64,000 bases of DNA from DASZBX01 sp035943635 (GTDB lineage: Bacteria > Actinomycetota > Actinomycetes > Streptomycetales > Catenulisporaceae). The position numbers and the translations under genes are program-made. Location: positions 47,214 through 111,213 of the forward strand of contig DASZBX010000087.1 in assembly GCA_035943635.1 (NCBI GenBank), in the 5' to 3' direction. Under the pieces are notes generated by a model. That model made no database searches. It was not told where the DNA came from and worked only from the letters and a program-made list of their open reading frames with translations. This document shows, in pieces, positions 49,847-58,793 of this stretch; positions within the stretch are counted from its first letter, which is position 1, and every line of letters begins with the position of its first letter.

Positions 49847-50995
49847 TCAGGCCTCCGCCGCGATCACGGCGTCCACCGCGGCCGCGTCGGGAAGCACGAA
49901 GGACACCAGCCTCACGCCCTCGGCCTCGATCTGCTCGCGGTCACCGGCGCGCACCGGGCCGAACGCGGTCACCGTCAGCACCGCCTTACCCGTCGCCGCG
50001 GAGCTGCCGGTGGTGGCTGTCTCCAGCTTCCAGATGCCGTGCCACAGGCCGTCGACCAGCACTGTTCCGGCCCGTGACCCGTTGCCGGGCGGCAGCGGAG
50101 GCCTGCGGCCGTTGACGATCACCCGGGACCGGTCGGCGTAGGACAGCAGCAGGTTGTCGTACGCGGGCAGGAACCGCACCGGCGCCGGGGTGTCCGGGTC
50201 CGGGCGCGGGGCGTCGGGCAGGTCGAACAGTTCCCGGCCGTCCTCGTCGCGCACCACCCGCAGCTGCGGGCGCAGCCGCTCGGCGGCCTCGGACAACCGG
50301 GTCAGGCCGGACCACTGCTGCGCGTCGGCGACGCCGGCCGGGCCGAACGCCGCCAGGTACCGCAGGAAGATCCCGTCCGGGGTCGGCGCCGGACCCGGGG
50401 CCCGGCCGAGCCACGCGGCGATCGTCGTGTGCGCGGGACCCGCACCCGCACCCCACTGTCCGCGCGGGGTGACCTGCACCAACCCGAGCCGGCCGCGCGC
50501 GCCGTACGCCAGGGCGGCCGGCTCGTACCCGGGGAAACGCCCGGCCAGCAGGCGGCCGAGGTCGGCGGTCGTGCGCGGGGCGTCGGTCAGCAGGTGCTCG
50601 GCGGTCCTGGCCAGCGCCTCGGTGTCCACACCGGCCAGGGCCTTGCCGAACGCCCCCTGCACCGAACGCACACTGATCGGCGCGAGCATGACCTGCCAGG
50701 CCAGGGCGTCGGCGGCGGCGACCAGGTGCACGGTCGCGCGCATCAGGCTCGCCCGCAGGACGGTGCGCTGCTCGTAGAGGGCATCGAGTTCGGCCGGGTC
50801 GTAGTCCACCAGCCGGGTCCACAGCCCGACGTGCGGGGCGAGCGGGGCCTGGGCCTGCATCCCGGCCAGGTGCGTGACCGTGTCCAGCACGCTGCGCGGC
50901 TCCCGGGCGAGCAGCAGCTGGCGGTGCAGTGTGGCCCGGTTCAGGGCGCGGCGGGTCAGGGCGGGTGCGGACAGCGGCGTGGACGGTGCGGCCAT
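49847..50995 (-). CDS. winged-helix HTH_42 / AlkZ-like protein
   Basis: Predicted 382 residues from ATG 50995. The start LTRRALNRATLHRQLLLARE and THLAGMQAQAPLAPHVGLWT place a Gln-x-Gln pair (Q47, Q49) where AlkZ-family DNA glycosylases have their catalytic QxQ. Further winged-helix segments are LARTAEHLLTDAPRTTADLG and YEPAALAYGARGRLGLVQ, and the C-terminal barrel includes RFLPAYDNLLLSYADRSRVI and GTVLVDGLWHGIWKLE. The best-studied member (AlkZ of Streptomyces sahachiroi) unhooks DNA crosslinks. The function of this member is inferred only. Confidence 0.8.
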   Translation of the reverse strand: MAAPSTPLSAPALTRRALNRATLHRQLLLAREPRSVLDTVTHLAGMQAQAPLAPHVGLWTRLVDYDPAELDALYEQRTVLRASLMRATVHLVAAADALAWQVMLAPISVRSVQGAFGKALAGVDTEALARTAEHLLTDAPRTTADLGRLLAGRFPGYEPAALAYGARGRLGLVQVTPRGQWGAGAGPAHTTIAAWLGRAPGPAPTPDGIFLRYLAAFGPAGVADAQQWSGLTRLSEAAERLRPQLRVVRDEDGRELFDLPDAPRPDPDTPAPVRFLPAYDNLLLSYADRSRVIVNGRRPPLPPGNGSRAGTVLVDGLWHGIWKLETATTGSSAATGKAVLTVTAFGPVRAGDREQIEAEGVRLVSFVLPDAAAVDAVIAAEA

Positions 50996-51115
50996 GACAG
51001 TCAGTGTGCCTTCGTGCTCGGGAGGTGCGGGGACGGGCGGTCGTGGTGCCATGCTGCACCGGCGCGCCGACAGGCGCGATGCCTGCCGACGCGCCGGTGT
51101 GCGAGATGTCGGTGC

Positions 51116-52729
51116 TCAGACGAGCAGCAGGTCGACGGGCTCCGACCCGGTTGCCTCCTGGGCCGCGGTCCCCTCCTGCCCGTCGTCCGCGTTCTCGGCC
51201 GGGGCGCCGTCCTGGCGGCCGCGGTGCGGGAGCAGGAACACCAGGCCGAACGCCACCACGGTCAGGGCGAGGGCGAGTTCGGCGACCAGTTGCGCGGCGT
51301 GCACGGCGGGGCGGACCGCGGCGGACTGGTGGGCGCCGAACGCGTCGAAGAACACCGTGCTGAGTACCGCGATGCCCAGGCTCGCGCCGAGCTGCTGGAC
51401 CGCTTCGAGCACGCCGGAGGCCGAGCCGAGCTGGTGGTCGCGCACGTCGCCGAGGATCAGGTCGAACAGCGGGACGAAGATCGCGCCCATGCCCAGGCCG
51501 TAGACCGCCAGCGGACCGGCCAGGTCCCAGCCGGCCACCGTGGCTCCGGAGCGGCCGAGCACCAGGATGAACCCGATCATGCCGACCGCCATCAGGGCCA
51601 GGCCCAGGTGCACGATCCGCCGGCCCAGCTTCGCCCCGACCGTGCTGCTCAGCGCCGAGCCGACGAACGCGCCGGCAGCCATGGACGTCGTGGTCAGGCT
51701 CGCGTGCATCGCGGTGTAACCCAGGCCCAGTTGCAGGAACAGGCCGACCGCGAGGGAGAAGCCGACGACCACGCCGAAGAACGCCACCAGGAACAGCAGG
51801 CCGCTGGTGTAGGACCGGTTGGCGAACACGCCGAGGTCGACCAGGGCGCCGTGCCCGGCCAGGCGGCGCTGGCGCAGGGCGAACAGGGCGAACACCGGCA
51901 CGCAGCCGACGAGCAGGGCGAAGCACCACACCGGCCAGCCCAGCTCGCGGCCCTGGATCAGCGGGTAGACCAGCATCGACATCGCGGCCGCGCCCAGCAG
52001 CGCGCCGACCACGTCCAGGCGCCGGGACCCGGACTCGGCCGCGGCGGCGGCCTCGCTGCAGGTCGTGGCCGGTCGGGCGGGCAGGGCCTTGCGGCCGGCG
52101 AGGATGGCGAACGCGCCGAGCGGCAGGTTGATCAGGAAGATCGCGCGCCACCCGGTGCCGAACAGGTTCGCGCTGACCAGCAGTCCGGCCACGACCGGGC
52201 CGAGGATCGTGGACAGGCCGATGGCCGGGCCGATCACCGCGAACGCCTTGCCGGTCTCCCGGCCCGGGAACAGGTCCCGGATCAGGCCGAAGGTCTGGGG
52301 CACCATCATCGCGGCCAGCAGGCCCTGGATCACCCGGGCGGTGATCAGGGACGACGGTGACCAGGCGACCGAGCAGGCCAGCGACGCGACGGTGAACCCG
52401 ACGGCCGCGCCCAGCAGCATCCGGCGGCGCCCGACCAGGTCGCCCAGGCGCCCGCCGAGCAGCAGCCCGGCGGCCAAAGCCAGGGTGTAGGCGGCGGCGA
52501 TCCACTGCAGGCTCGCGGTGCTGCCGCCGAGCGAGCGGTGGATCGTGGGCGCCGCGATGTTCACCACGGTCGAGTCCAGCAGGTCCATCAGGGTGGCGGC
52601 GAGGATCGCGGCCAGGCCCAGCCACCGGCCGGGCGCCGCCGCGGGTGCGTCGGCCGGGGCCTGGGGTGGGGCGGTCGGGGCTGGTGCGGCGAGGCCGGCG
52701 GCGGGGTCGGGAACGCTGTTCTTCGTCAT
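51116..52729 (-). CDS. MFS drug:H+ antiporter, DHA2 (14-TM) type
   Basis: Predicted 537 residues. After a Pro/Ala-rich cytosolic start, 14 hydrophobic helices follow. Helix 1 is LAAILAATLMDLLDSTVVNI (motif D1), LLLGGRLGDLVGRRRMLLGA is motif A, ITARVIQGLLAAMMVPQTF is motif B, and IGLSTILGPVVAGLLVSANL is motif C of antiporters. ATG 52729 was chosen; an upstream ATG lacks support. It is divergent from a WYL regulator with a perfect operator between them, so expression is probably controlled by that protein. Substrate unknown, drug-like. Confidence 0.93.
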   Translation of the reverse strand: MTKNSVPDPAAGLAAPAPTAPPQAPADAPAAAPGRWLGLAAILAATLMDLLDSTVVNIAAPTIHRSLGGSTASLQWIAAAYTLALAAGLLLGGRLGDLVGRRRMLLGAAVGFTVASLACSVAWSPSSLITARVIQGLLAAMMVPQTFGLIRDLFPGRETGKAFAVIGPAIGLSTILGPVVAGLLVSANLFGTGWRAIFLINLPLGAFAILAGRKALPARPATTCSEAAAAAESGSRRLDVVGALLGAAAMSMLVYPLIQGRELGWPVWCFALLVGCVPVFALFALRQRRLAGHGALVDLGVFANRSYTSGLLFLVAFFGVVVGFSLAVGLFLQLGLGYTAMHASLTTTSMAAGAFVGSALSSTVGAKLGRRIVHLGLALMAVGMIGFILVLGRSGATVAGWDLAGPLAVYGLGMGAIFVPLFDLILGDVRDHQLGSASGVLEAVQQLGASLGIAVLSTVFFDAFGAHQSAAVRPAVHAAQLVAELALALTVVAFGLVFLLPHRGRQDGAPAENADDGQEGTAAQEATGSEPVDLLLV

Positions 52730-52745
52730 GACCACCACGTTAGAT

Positions 52746-52776
52746 GCCAATCAGGCAGAGTACGTTCCTGATTGGC
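52746..52776. promoter_or_regulatory. perfect 10-bp inverted repeat between MFS and WYL genes
   Basis: GCCAATCAGG (52746-52755), an 11-base spacer and CCTGATTGGC (52767-52776) are exact inverted copies, one in each half of the 62-base divergent gap. This is a strong candidate operator for the WYL/HTH regulator, which would control both its own gene and the exporter. Confidence 0.8.
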
Positions 52777-52791
52777 GCGCATACTGGAGGA

Positions 52792-53754
52792 ATGGTGGTG
52801 ACCTCGGCGCGGCTGCTGCGCCTTCTGTCGGAACTGCAGACCCCGCGCGACTGGACCGGGCCGCAGCTGGCCGAGCGGCTCGGGGTGAGCGTGCGCACCG
52901 TGCGCAACGACATCGAGCGGCTGCGTTCGCTCGGCTACCCCGTGCACGCCACCCGCGGCGCGGTCGGCGGCTACCGCCTGGGCGCCGGAGCCGCCCTGCC
53001 GCCGCTGCTGCTCGACGACGAGGAGGCGGTCGCGGTCGCGATCGGGCTGCGCACCGCCGCGGCCGGGTCGATCGCCGGGATCGAGGAGACCTCGCTGCGC
53101 GCGCTGGCGAAACTCGAACAGGTCCTGCCGTCCCGACTGCGCCGCCGGGTCAACACGCTGCAGACCTACGTCGTCCCGGTCCTCGCCGACCAGCCCGGGA
53201 CCCAGGTCGACGCCGGGGTGCTGACCCTTGTGACCGCGGCCTGCCGGGACCACGAGCGGCTGCGGTTCGGCTACACCGGGCGCGACGCGGCCGCCACCCG
53301 GCGCGAGGTGGAACCGTACCGCCTGGTCAACTGGGGTCGGCGCTGGTACCTGGTGGCGTGGGACCCGGCGCGCGAGGACTGGCGGCTGTTCCGGGTGGAC
53401 CGGATGGAGCCGAAGTCCCCGGCCGGCCCGCGCTTCGCCCCGCGCCCGCTGCCGGCCGAGGACATGGCGCGGTACGTCTCCGAACGGGTCTCCTCCGCGC
53501 CGTGGCGCACCCGCGCGCAGGTGACCGTGCACGCGCCGGCGGACGTGGTGGCCGACCGGGTGCCGCTCTGGGTCGGGCAGGTCCAGGCCGTCGACGAGCA
53601 CACGTGCGTGCTGAGCACCGGCAGCGACAACCCGCAGACGCTCGCGGTGTACCTGGGCATGATGGGGATCGACTTCACCGTCACCGACCCGCCGGAACTG
53701 GTCGAGGCGCTGCGCGTGCTGGCCGGGCGGTACGGGCGCGCGATCGGGCCGTAG
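52792..53754 (+). CDS. WYL domain-containing DeoR/HTH_11-type transcriptional regulator
   Basis: Predicted 320 residues from ATG 52792, right after GGAGGA. The HTH is LLRLLSELQTPRDWTGPQLA, ERLGVSVRTVRNDIERLRSL and GGYRLGAGAALPPLLLD. The WYL fold follows from about residue 140: LRFGYTGRDAAATRREVEPY, LVNWGRRWYLVAWDPAREDW (the WYL strand) and FRVDRMEPKSP. A C-terminal dimer domain ends the chain. WYL proteins sense nucleic-acid or small ligands. Divergence from an MFS exporter suggests control of a drug efflux system. Confidence 0.93.
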   Translation: MVVTSARLLRLLSELQTPRDWTGPQLAERLGVSVRTVRNDIERLRSLGYPVHATRGAVGGYRLGAGAALPPLLLDDEEAVAVAIGLRTAAAGSIAGIEETSLRALAKLEQVLPSRLRRRVNTLQTYVVPVLADQPGTQVDAGVLTLVTAACRDHERLRFGYTGRDAAATRREVEPYRLVNWGRRWYLVAWDPAREDWRLFRVDRMEPKSPAGPRFAPRPLPAEDMARYVSERVSSAPWRTRAQVTVHAPADVVADRVPLWVGQVQAVDEHTCVLSTGSDNPQTLAVYLGMMGIDFTVTDPPELVEALRVLAGRYGRAIGP

Positions 53755-53880
53755 GCCGGCTGCGGCGGGGCGAGCCGCCACGGCGAGAAAGTGATACTAC
53801 GTCACCTTTCCACTTCCTCTGCGCTACACTCCGAAGTCGATCACTGACCGCGAGTAGCCGACTCACGTTAGGCGCAGCCC

Positions 53881-55571
53881 ATGCTCACCGAAACCGCCCC
53901 GGCCGCCGAGGCCGACCCGGCCGGCCCGCTCCGGCCGGCCAGGCCCGCCTGGCCGGCCCCCGGCCCCCGCACCGAGAACGCCCTGCTGGCCGCGATCCTG
54001 CTGCTGGCCGGCGGGCTCTACGGCTGGCAGGTCGCGCACGCCCAGTTCCACAGCTTCTACGCGACGGCGGTGAAGTCGATGACGCTCAGCTGGAAGGCGT
54101 TACGGGCGCCGGGCGGACCGGCGCCGCGGGCGGGGCGACGACGGGCACCGGGACGATGCCCCCGGGCGCAGGCGCCGCGCCCGGCCAGGCCGCCGCAACC
54201 ACGGGCGCCGCCAAGACCGGCGCGACCACTCCCGGGTCCGCCGCCGGCCACACCCTGGCCGGGCGCGCGCGCACCGGCGTCAGGGCCGCGGCCGGCGGCG
54301 CGGCGAACGGCGCAGCCGCCGGAGGCACCACCCACGCCGGATCCTCCGGGGCCCAGGCCGGGCACGGCGCCGACACCACGACCACCGGCGCCGCCGCGAC
54401 CACCGCCGCCCCGGCCGGTTTCCACCCGGGCCGGGCCGACAGCGGGACGACCGGCTGGTCCAAACTGTTCGGCTCCCCGCTCGCCTCCCAGGTCGGCTGG
54501 CTCTACCCGCTGGTCGGCATGGCGATCGCGACCGGGTTCTGGTGGCGGCGCCGGCAGCCGCGGACCGACCCGGTCCGCGCCGGGTACCTTGTGTGGACCG
54601 GCTGGCTGGTGACCACCGGCCTGGGCCTGTCCGCCGGGAGCGTGGCGCACTCCACCTACGTCGTCGCGCTCGCCCCGGCCCTGGCCGCGATCGCCGCGGC
54701 CGGGCTGAGCACGTACCTGGCCGAGTGGCGCCACCCGAGCAGCCCGGGCCGCGCCTGGGCGCTGCCGGTGGCCCTGGCCCTGACCGCGCTGTGGTCCTGG
54801 CACGTGTCCGCGCACTACCCGATGTTCCTGCCCTGGCTGGTCCCCGGCACGCTGGCCGTGACCGCCCCGGCCGCCGGGGCGCTGACCTGGCGCACCCTCG
54901 CGGCCCGGGGTGCGCGCCCGGTCCCGGCCCGGATCCCCGCGCTGGCGGTGGGCGCCGGCGTCCTGGCGCTGCTCGCCCCGGCCGCGGCCTGGTCGCTGTC
55001 GGTGGTCGACAGCGCGTACGCCGGGTCCTCCGGCAACGCCTCGGCCGGACCGTACGACAGCGGATTCGGCGGCGGCGGATTCAGTGCAGGCGGCGGCGGT
55101 GGCGGGGCCGGGGGTGCCCCCGCGGTCGCCGCGGGCAGCCTGCGCCGGGCGGCCGCGCCGGCCGGGATGATGAACCCGTTCGACCCGCCCGCGACCCTGG
55201 ACACCGTGCAGCAGCACCTTCTGGCGTACCTGACCGCGCACCGGGCCGGGGCCAAGTACCTGCTGGCCACGCAGTCGTGGAGCGCGGCGGCGCCGTACAT
55301 CATGAGCGACGGCGCCTGGATCCTGCCGATGGGCGGGTTCTCCGGCGACGCCGACCTGCCCACCCCGGCCCAGTTCCGCACCCTGGTCGACACCGGCAAC
55401 GACCGGTACGTGCTGCTGAGCGGCTCCGGGTTCATGGGCCGCGGCGGACCGGGCCTGCAGGCCATCGCCGCGTCCGTGGCCAAGACCTGCGCCCTGGTCC
55501 CGGCCGCCGACTACGACGGCGTCACCGGGCAGACCGCGCCGCTCTACCACTGCGCCGCGTCCGAAGGCTGA
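53881..55571 (+). pseudogene. family 39-like glycosyltransferase with large internal deletion
   Basis: The N-terminus from ATG 53881 is that of actinobacterial GT39/ArnT-like mannosyltransferases: TENALLAAILLLAGGLYGWQ, then AQFHSFYATAVKSMTLSWKA. At about 54098 the similarity breaks and the frame changes. The next recognisable part is far downstream in the normal protein: a Gly/Thr/Ala-rich linker, then WSKLFGSPLASQVGWLYPLV and several helices (LVWTGWLVTTGLGLSAGSVA, LALTALWSWHVSAHYPMFLP). The soluble end is FDPPATLDTVQQHLLAYLTA to TGQTAPLYHCAAS. Roughly 300 residues, including the luminal catalytic loop with its acidic residues, are missing. The gene cannot encode an active enzyme. Confidence 0.82.
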
Positions 55572-55662
55572 GATACGCGGCGCCGGCCATGGCTGCGCCC
55601 GATCCCGGGTCCGGGCGTCGATTCTGCTTGGTCGGACTCAGGATGCTGGTTACGCTGACGGT

Positions 55663-56403
55663 ATGGACGTGAAGATCACCACCGTCGCCCAGCGGCCCGA
55701 GCTCGCCCAGGGCCTGCTGTTCGCCGACACCTGGCCGGTCTTCTGCACCCGGGGCCTGGTCGGCGGCTCGCACTTCGGCCGGATCGCCGAGGTGTTCCCG
55801 GACTACGTCCTGGCCGCCACGGACGGGACCGGGCAGGTGGTGGCGCGCGGGTGCAGCGTCCCGTTCGCCGGGCGGGCCGCGGGCCGGGACCCGCGCCCGG
55901 CCCGCGGCTACGAACAGGTGCTGGTGTGGGCGTTCCAGGACCGCCGGGACGGGCTCGCCCCGGACGTGGTCAGCGCCGCCGACATCACGGTCCGGGCCGA
56001 CCGCCTCGGCCGCGGCCTGTCCCGGATCATGCTGGAGGCGATGCGCCACAACACCCGCGAGCAGGGCATCAACACCCTGATAGCGCCGGTGCGGCCCTCG
56101 GCCAAACACGCCGAACCGGGCACCCCGATGAGCCAGTACATGCACCGGACCAGGCCGGACGGGCTGCCGGCGGATCCGTGGCTGCGTACCCACGTGCGGG
56201 CCGGCGGGGTGATCGAGAAGCCGGCGCCGGCGTCGATGACGGTCAGCGGGTCCCTGGCCCAGTGGCGGGAGTGGACCGGGCTGCCGTTCGACGCCGACGG
56301 CCCGGTCCTGGTCCCCGGGGCGCTGGTGCCGGTGCAGTGCAGCGTCGACAACGACGTCGCGGTGTACGTCGAGCCGAACGTCTGGGTCCGGCACGACTGC
56401 TGA
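55663..56403 (+). CDS. GNAT-like N-acetyltransferase domain protein
   Basis: Predicted 246 residues from ATG 55663. DYVLAATDGTGQVVARGCSV is the central beta-strand; SAADITVRADRLGRGLSRIM with LEAMRHNTREQGINTLIAPV is a modified acetyl-CoA-binding region (R/Q-x-x-G-x-G/A is degenerate, as RLGRGLS). SLAQWREWTGLPFDADGPVL and the end VAVYVEPNVWVRHDC are strongly conserved in streptomycete homologues, where annotation is only acetyltransferase or hypothetical. Substrate unknown. The Arg-Asp-His end and length are intact. Confidence 0.65.
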   Translation: MDVKITTVAQRPELAQGLLFADTWPVFCTRGLVGGSHFGRIAEVFPDYVLAATDGTGQVVARGCSVPFAGRAAGRDPRPARGYEQVLVWAFQDRRDGLAPDVVSAADITVRADRLGRGLSRIMLEAMRHNTREQGINTLIAPVRPSAKHAEPGTPMSQYMHRTRPDGLPADPWLRTHVRAGGVIEKPAPASMTVSGSLAQWREWTGLPFDADGPVLVPGALVPVQCSVDNDVAVYVEPNVWVRHDC

Positions 56404-56434
56404 CACCGGGGAACGCGGGCCCGGGGGGTGCCGG

Positions 56435-57235
56435 TCACCCCTCGGTCAGCGGCTCACCGGTCTCCAGCAGCGACTTCAGGCTCGCGACGACGCCCGGCCA
56501 GCCCTCGCCGACCATCCGCGCGAGGGTGGAGCCCGGGGCGAAGCCGTCGTGGATGACGGTGAGCTTCACGTTGCCGGTGCCCGACGGCTCGATCTCGAAG
56601 GTCACCTTCGACCGGGGCTCGGCGGCGACCACGGCGAGGAACGCCTCGTCCCAGCCGAAGCGTTCGGCCAGTTCCGCCGTCATGGTGTGCCAGGTGTAGG
56701 ACAGCTTGCGCGGCGGGTCGGCCTCCAGCACGACCTGCTCCGGGTCCTTGATCGTCACGCCGTGGTTGTCCCAGGTCACCGGGGAGCCCGGTGCCCAGTC
56801 GGTGTGCAGTTCGGTGCTCCAGTAGCGGCGGGTGAAGGCGGGGTCGGTCAGCGCCTGCCAGAGCTTTTCCGGCGTGGTGCGGATATAGGTGGTGTAGACG
56901 AACGTGGGCGCGTCCATGGGGCTCTCCTCCAGGGCTAGTTTCAGGTCGGCCAGGGCTTGGACCCGGGGCCGGTCGTAGCGGCTGATCCACCGGTCGGCGA
57001 GCTGGTGGACGGGGGCGGCGTTGAGGTAGTGCAGCTTCTCCCGGCCGCGCCACACGACGGTGACCAGCCCGGCGTCCTCGAGCACGGCGAGGTGCTTGCT
57101 CACCGACTGCCGCGTCATCGCGAGCCCGGCGCACAGCTCCCGCAGGGTCTGCCCGCCGCGGTCGTTGAGACTGTCCAGCAACTCGCGCCGGCTCAGATCG
57201 GCCAACGCCTTGAATACCTCGTCGATCCCGCCCAT
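56435..57235 (-). CDS. ArsR-type HTH fused to an SRPBCC/AHSA1 domain
   Basis: Predicted 266 residues. Residues 1-90 are an ArsR winged helix: MGGIDEVFKALADLSRRELL, LRELCAGLAMTRQSVSKHLA and LEDAGLVTVVWRGREKLHYL. Residues 105-262 are an AHSA1/START-like domain: DAPTFVYTTYIRTTPEKLWQ, TDPAFTRRYWSTELHTDW, SYTWHTMTAELAERF and LTVIHDGFAPGSTLARMVGE. Fused forms occur in actinobacteria, where the ligand domain probably controls DNA binding directly. There are no metal-binding CVC motifs, so it is not a metal sensor. A perfect palindrome sits just upstream. Confidence 0.9.
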   Translation of the reverse strand: MGGIDEVFKALADLSRRELLDSLNDRGGQTLRELCAGLAMTRQSVSKHLAVLEDAGLVTVVWRGREKLHYLNAAPVHQLADRWISRYDRPRVQALADLKLALEESPMDAPTFVYTTYIRTTPEKLWQALTDPAFTRRYWSTELHTDWAPGSPVTWDNHGVTIKDPEQVVLEADPPRKLSYTWHTMTAELAERFGWDEAFLAVVAAEPRSKVTFEIEPSGTGNVKLTVIHDGFAPGSTLARMVGEGWPGVVASLKSLLETGEPLTEG

Positions 57236-57269
57236 TCGTTTCCCACCTGCTATAGGCAGCCGCTCGGTT

Positions 57270-57283
57270 GCCTAATATTAGGC
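57270..57283. promoter_or_regulatory. perfect 14-bp palindrome GCCTAATATTAGGC
   Basis: GCCTAATATTAGGC lies 34 bases upstream of the ArsR-SRPBCC start codon in an otherwise GC-rich gap and is fully self-complementary. AT-rich palindromes next to ArsR genes are typical autoregulatory operators. A related half-site ATAGGCAGC lies closer to the gene (57253-57260 region). Binding is inferred. Confidence 0.7.
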
Positions 57284-57435
57284 AGCCCGATGGGTGCATG
57301 TCAATGTCTGCCGGGACGGAGTGCGTCCCACGGTTGCGCTCGGCGACACCGTACCCCGGTCGGTGCTCGACGCCCTTCTCGCCCACACCCGCCCGCACTC
57401 GGCCGGCGCCACAGGCACCACAGGGGCCAAGGCAC

Positions 57436-57625
57436 CTACCGGAGACGGCCGAGGACGTCCTGCGCGATCGCCGCGCCGGCCTGGCCGTCTCCGGGCTGCG
57501 GCGTCCGGAACACCGACAGCGGCAGCCCGGCCGGGGAGAGGGCCTCGGCGTACCGTGCGACGTCGCGCCCGTCATCGACGTGCCCTGACACGACCGGGAC
57601 CCGGACGTCCGCCGCCCGGTAGGTG
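57436..57625 (-). pseudogene. short coding remnant, family uncertain
   Basis: On the minus strand, ending at TAG 57438-57436, the frame reads RAADVRVPVVSGHVDDGRD, VARYAEALSPAGLPLSVFRT and GQAGAAIAQDVLGRLR. It has protein-like composition and GC-rich third positions, but an in-frame TGA lies just upstream (about 57640) and no start is available. The AEALSPAGLPLSVFRTPQP segment looks like the end of an alpha/beta-fold enzyme. It cannot be named. It lies between the ArsR-SRPBCC gene and the S66 remnant. Confidence 0.35.
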
Positions 57626-57814
57626 CGTCACATCAGGGCCAGGGTCCTGGGCGACCGCGACATCCCGGTGCTCGGCGACGTCGAGATCGGCCACGCCGGC
57701 CCGAACCTGCCGATGCCGGTCGGCATCCGGGTCGCCCTGGACGCGCGGCAACGGACGCTGTCGCTGCTCGAACCGGCGGTCCGGGCACACCCGGCGACGG
57801 ACACCGTTGCCTGA
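57620..57814 (+). pseudogene. C-terminal remnant of an S66 LD-carboxypeptidase-like protein
   Basis: The + strand encodes about 64 residues from GTG 57623: RARVLGDRDIPVLGDVEIGH, then GPNLPMPVGIRVALDARQRT and LSLLEPAVRA. This matches the last strand-helix unit of S66 (MccF/LD-carboxypeptidase) peptidases, where LGxxxIPVxxxxxxGHxxPNxxxPxG carries the catalytic His. The nucleophile Ser domain is absent; the sequence to the left is unrelated. It is therefore gene debris, although it could be translated from the GTG. Confidence 0.55.
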
Positions 57815-57863
57815 GCGAACCCGCGCCGTCACTTCCGCCGACACCGGTGCCGACCCCGATCCG

Positions 57864-58793
57864 TCACACCTCGAACGCCCCCGGCGGCGGGGCCGGAGAC
57901 TCGGTGCTGGCCTCGTCGGTCACCGCCGCCGCGCCGGCGCACCAGGCGGTCAGTTCCTCGCCGGAGAACAACCGGGCCGGGAACGGGTCCGCGGCCGAGC
58001 GGCGGCCGAGGGCGGCCAGGGGCAGCGGCGCGTGCGAGGCGACCAGCACCAGGTTCCCGAACCTGCGCCCGCGCAGCACGGCCGGTTCCGCAACCACCGC
58101 CACCTGCGCGAACACCGCCGCGACGGTCGCCGCCTGGGCGCGGGCGAACCCGAACGGCGCGCCGTCGGCGATGTTCGCCACGTACACCCCGCCCGGGCGC
58201 AGCGCCCGCGACGCTAGCCGCACGTACTCCACCGACGTCACCTGCCGCGGGGTGCGCGCACCGGAGAACACGTCGCTGACCACCAGATCCCACGCGCCCT
58301 CGCGCAGCGTGCCCAGCGCCTCGCGCGCGTCCGCGGCGCGCACCCGCAGCCGCCAGTGCTTGTCCCACGGCAGGTGGGCGCGGACGAACTCGATCAGCGC
58401 CGCGTCCAGTTCCACCGCCAGCTGCTGCGAACCGGGCCGGGTGTGCGCGACGTACCGCGGCAGGGTCAGCGCCCCGCCGCCCAGGTGCACCGCGTCGAGC
58501 GCGGCGCCCTCCGGGAACGCCAGGTCGATCACGTGCCCGACCCGGCGCACGTACTCGAACTCCAGGAACGCCGGGTCGCGCAGGTCCACGAACGACTGCG
58601 GGGTGTTGTCCACGGTCAGCAGGAACCCGCCGGGCCGGTCCACGTCCGGCAGCAGCCGCACCTGCCGCCCGCCCGGGCTCTGCATCGCCTTGGGCAGCCC
58701 GTCCGCCCCGGCCGCGCCCTCGCGCCGGCGGATCACGCCCCGGCCGGCCCCGGCCCCGGAGCCCGACCCGGACCGGCCCGCGCCGCGGCTCAC
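57864..58793 (-). CDS. spermidine synthase-like (spermine/spermidine synthase fold) protein
   Basis: Predicted 309 residues from GTG 58793, which overlaps the decarboxylase stop by four bases. The aminopropyltransferase-like Rossmann fold shows DAVHLGGGALTLPRYVAHTR (motif GGG replacing the usual GGGDG), QQLAVELDAALIEFVRAHLP with the acidic strand end, WRLRVRAADAREALGTLREG (Asp-Ala for the adenine pocket) and WDLVVSDVFSGARTPRQVTS. Several polyamine-binding residues of true spermidine synthases are not obvious, as in many actinobacterial fused or short versions. Coupling with a PLP decarboxylase suggests a joint role in amine metabolism. Confidence 0.82.
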   Translation of the reverse strand: MSRGAGRSGSGSGAGAGRGVIRRREGAAGADGLPKAMQSPGGRQVRLLPDVDRPGGFLLTVDNTPQSFVDLRDPAFLEFEYVRRVGHVIDLAFPEGAALDAVHLGGGALTLPRYVAHTRPGSQQLAVELDAALIEFVRAHLPWDKHWRLRVRAADAREALGTLREGAWDLVVSDVFSGARTPRQVTSVEYVRLASRALRPGGVYVANIADGAPFGFARAQAATVAAVFAQVAVVAEPAVLRGRRFGNLVLVASHAPLPLAALGRRSAADPFPARLFSGEELTAWCAGAAAVTDEASTESPAPPPGAFEV

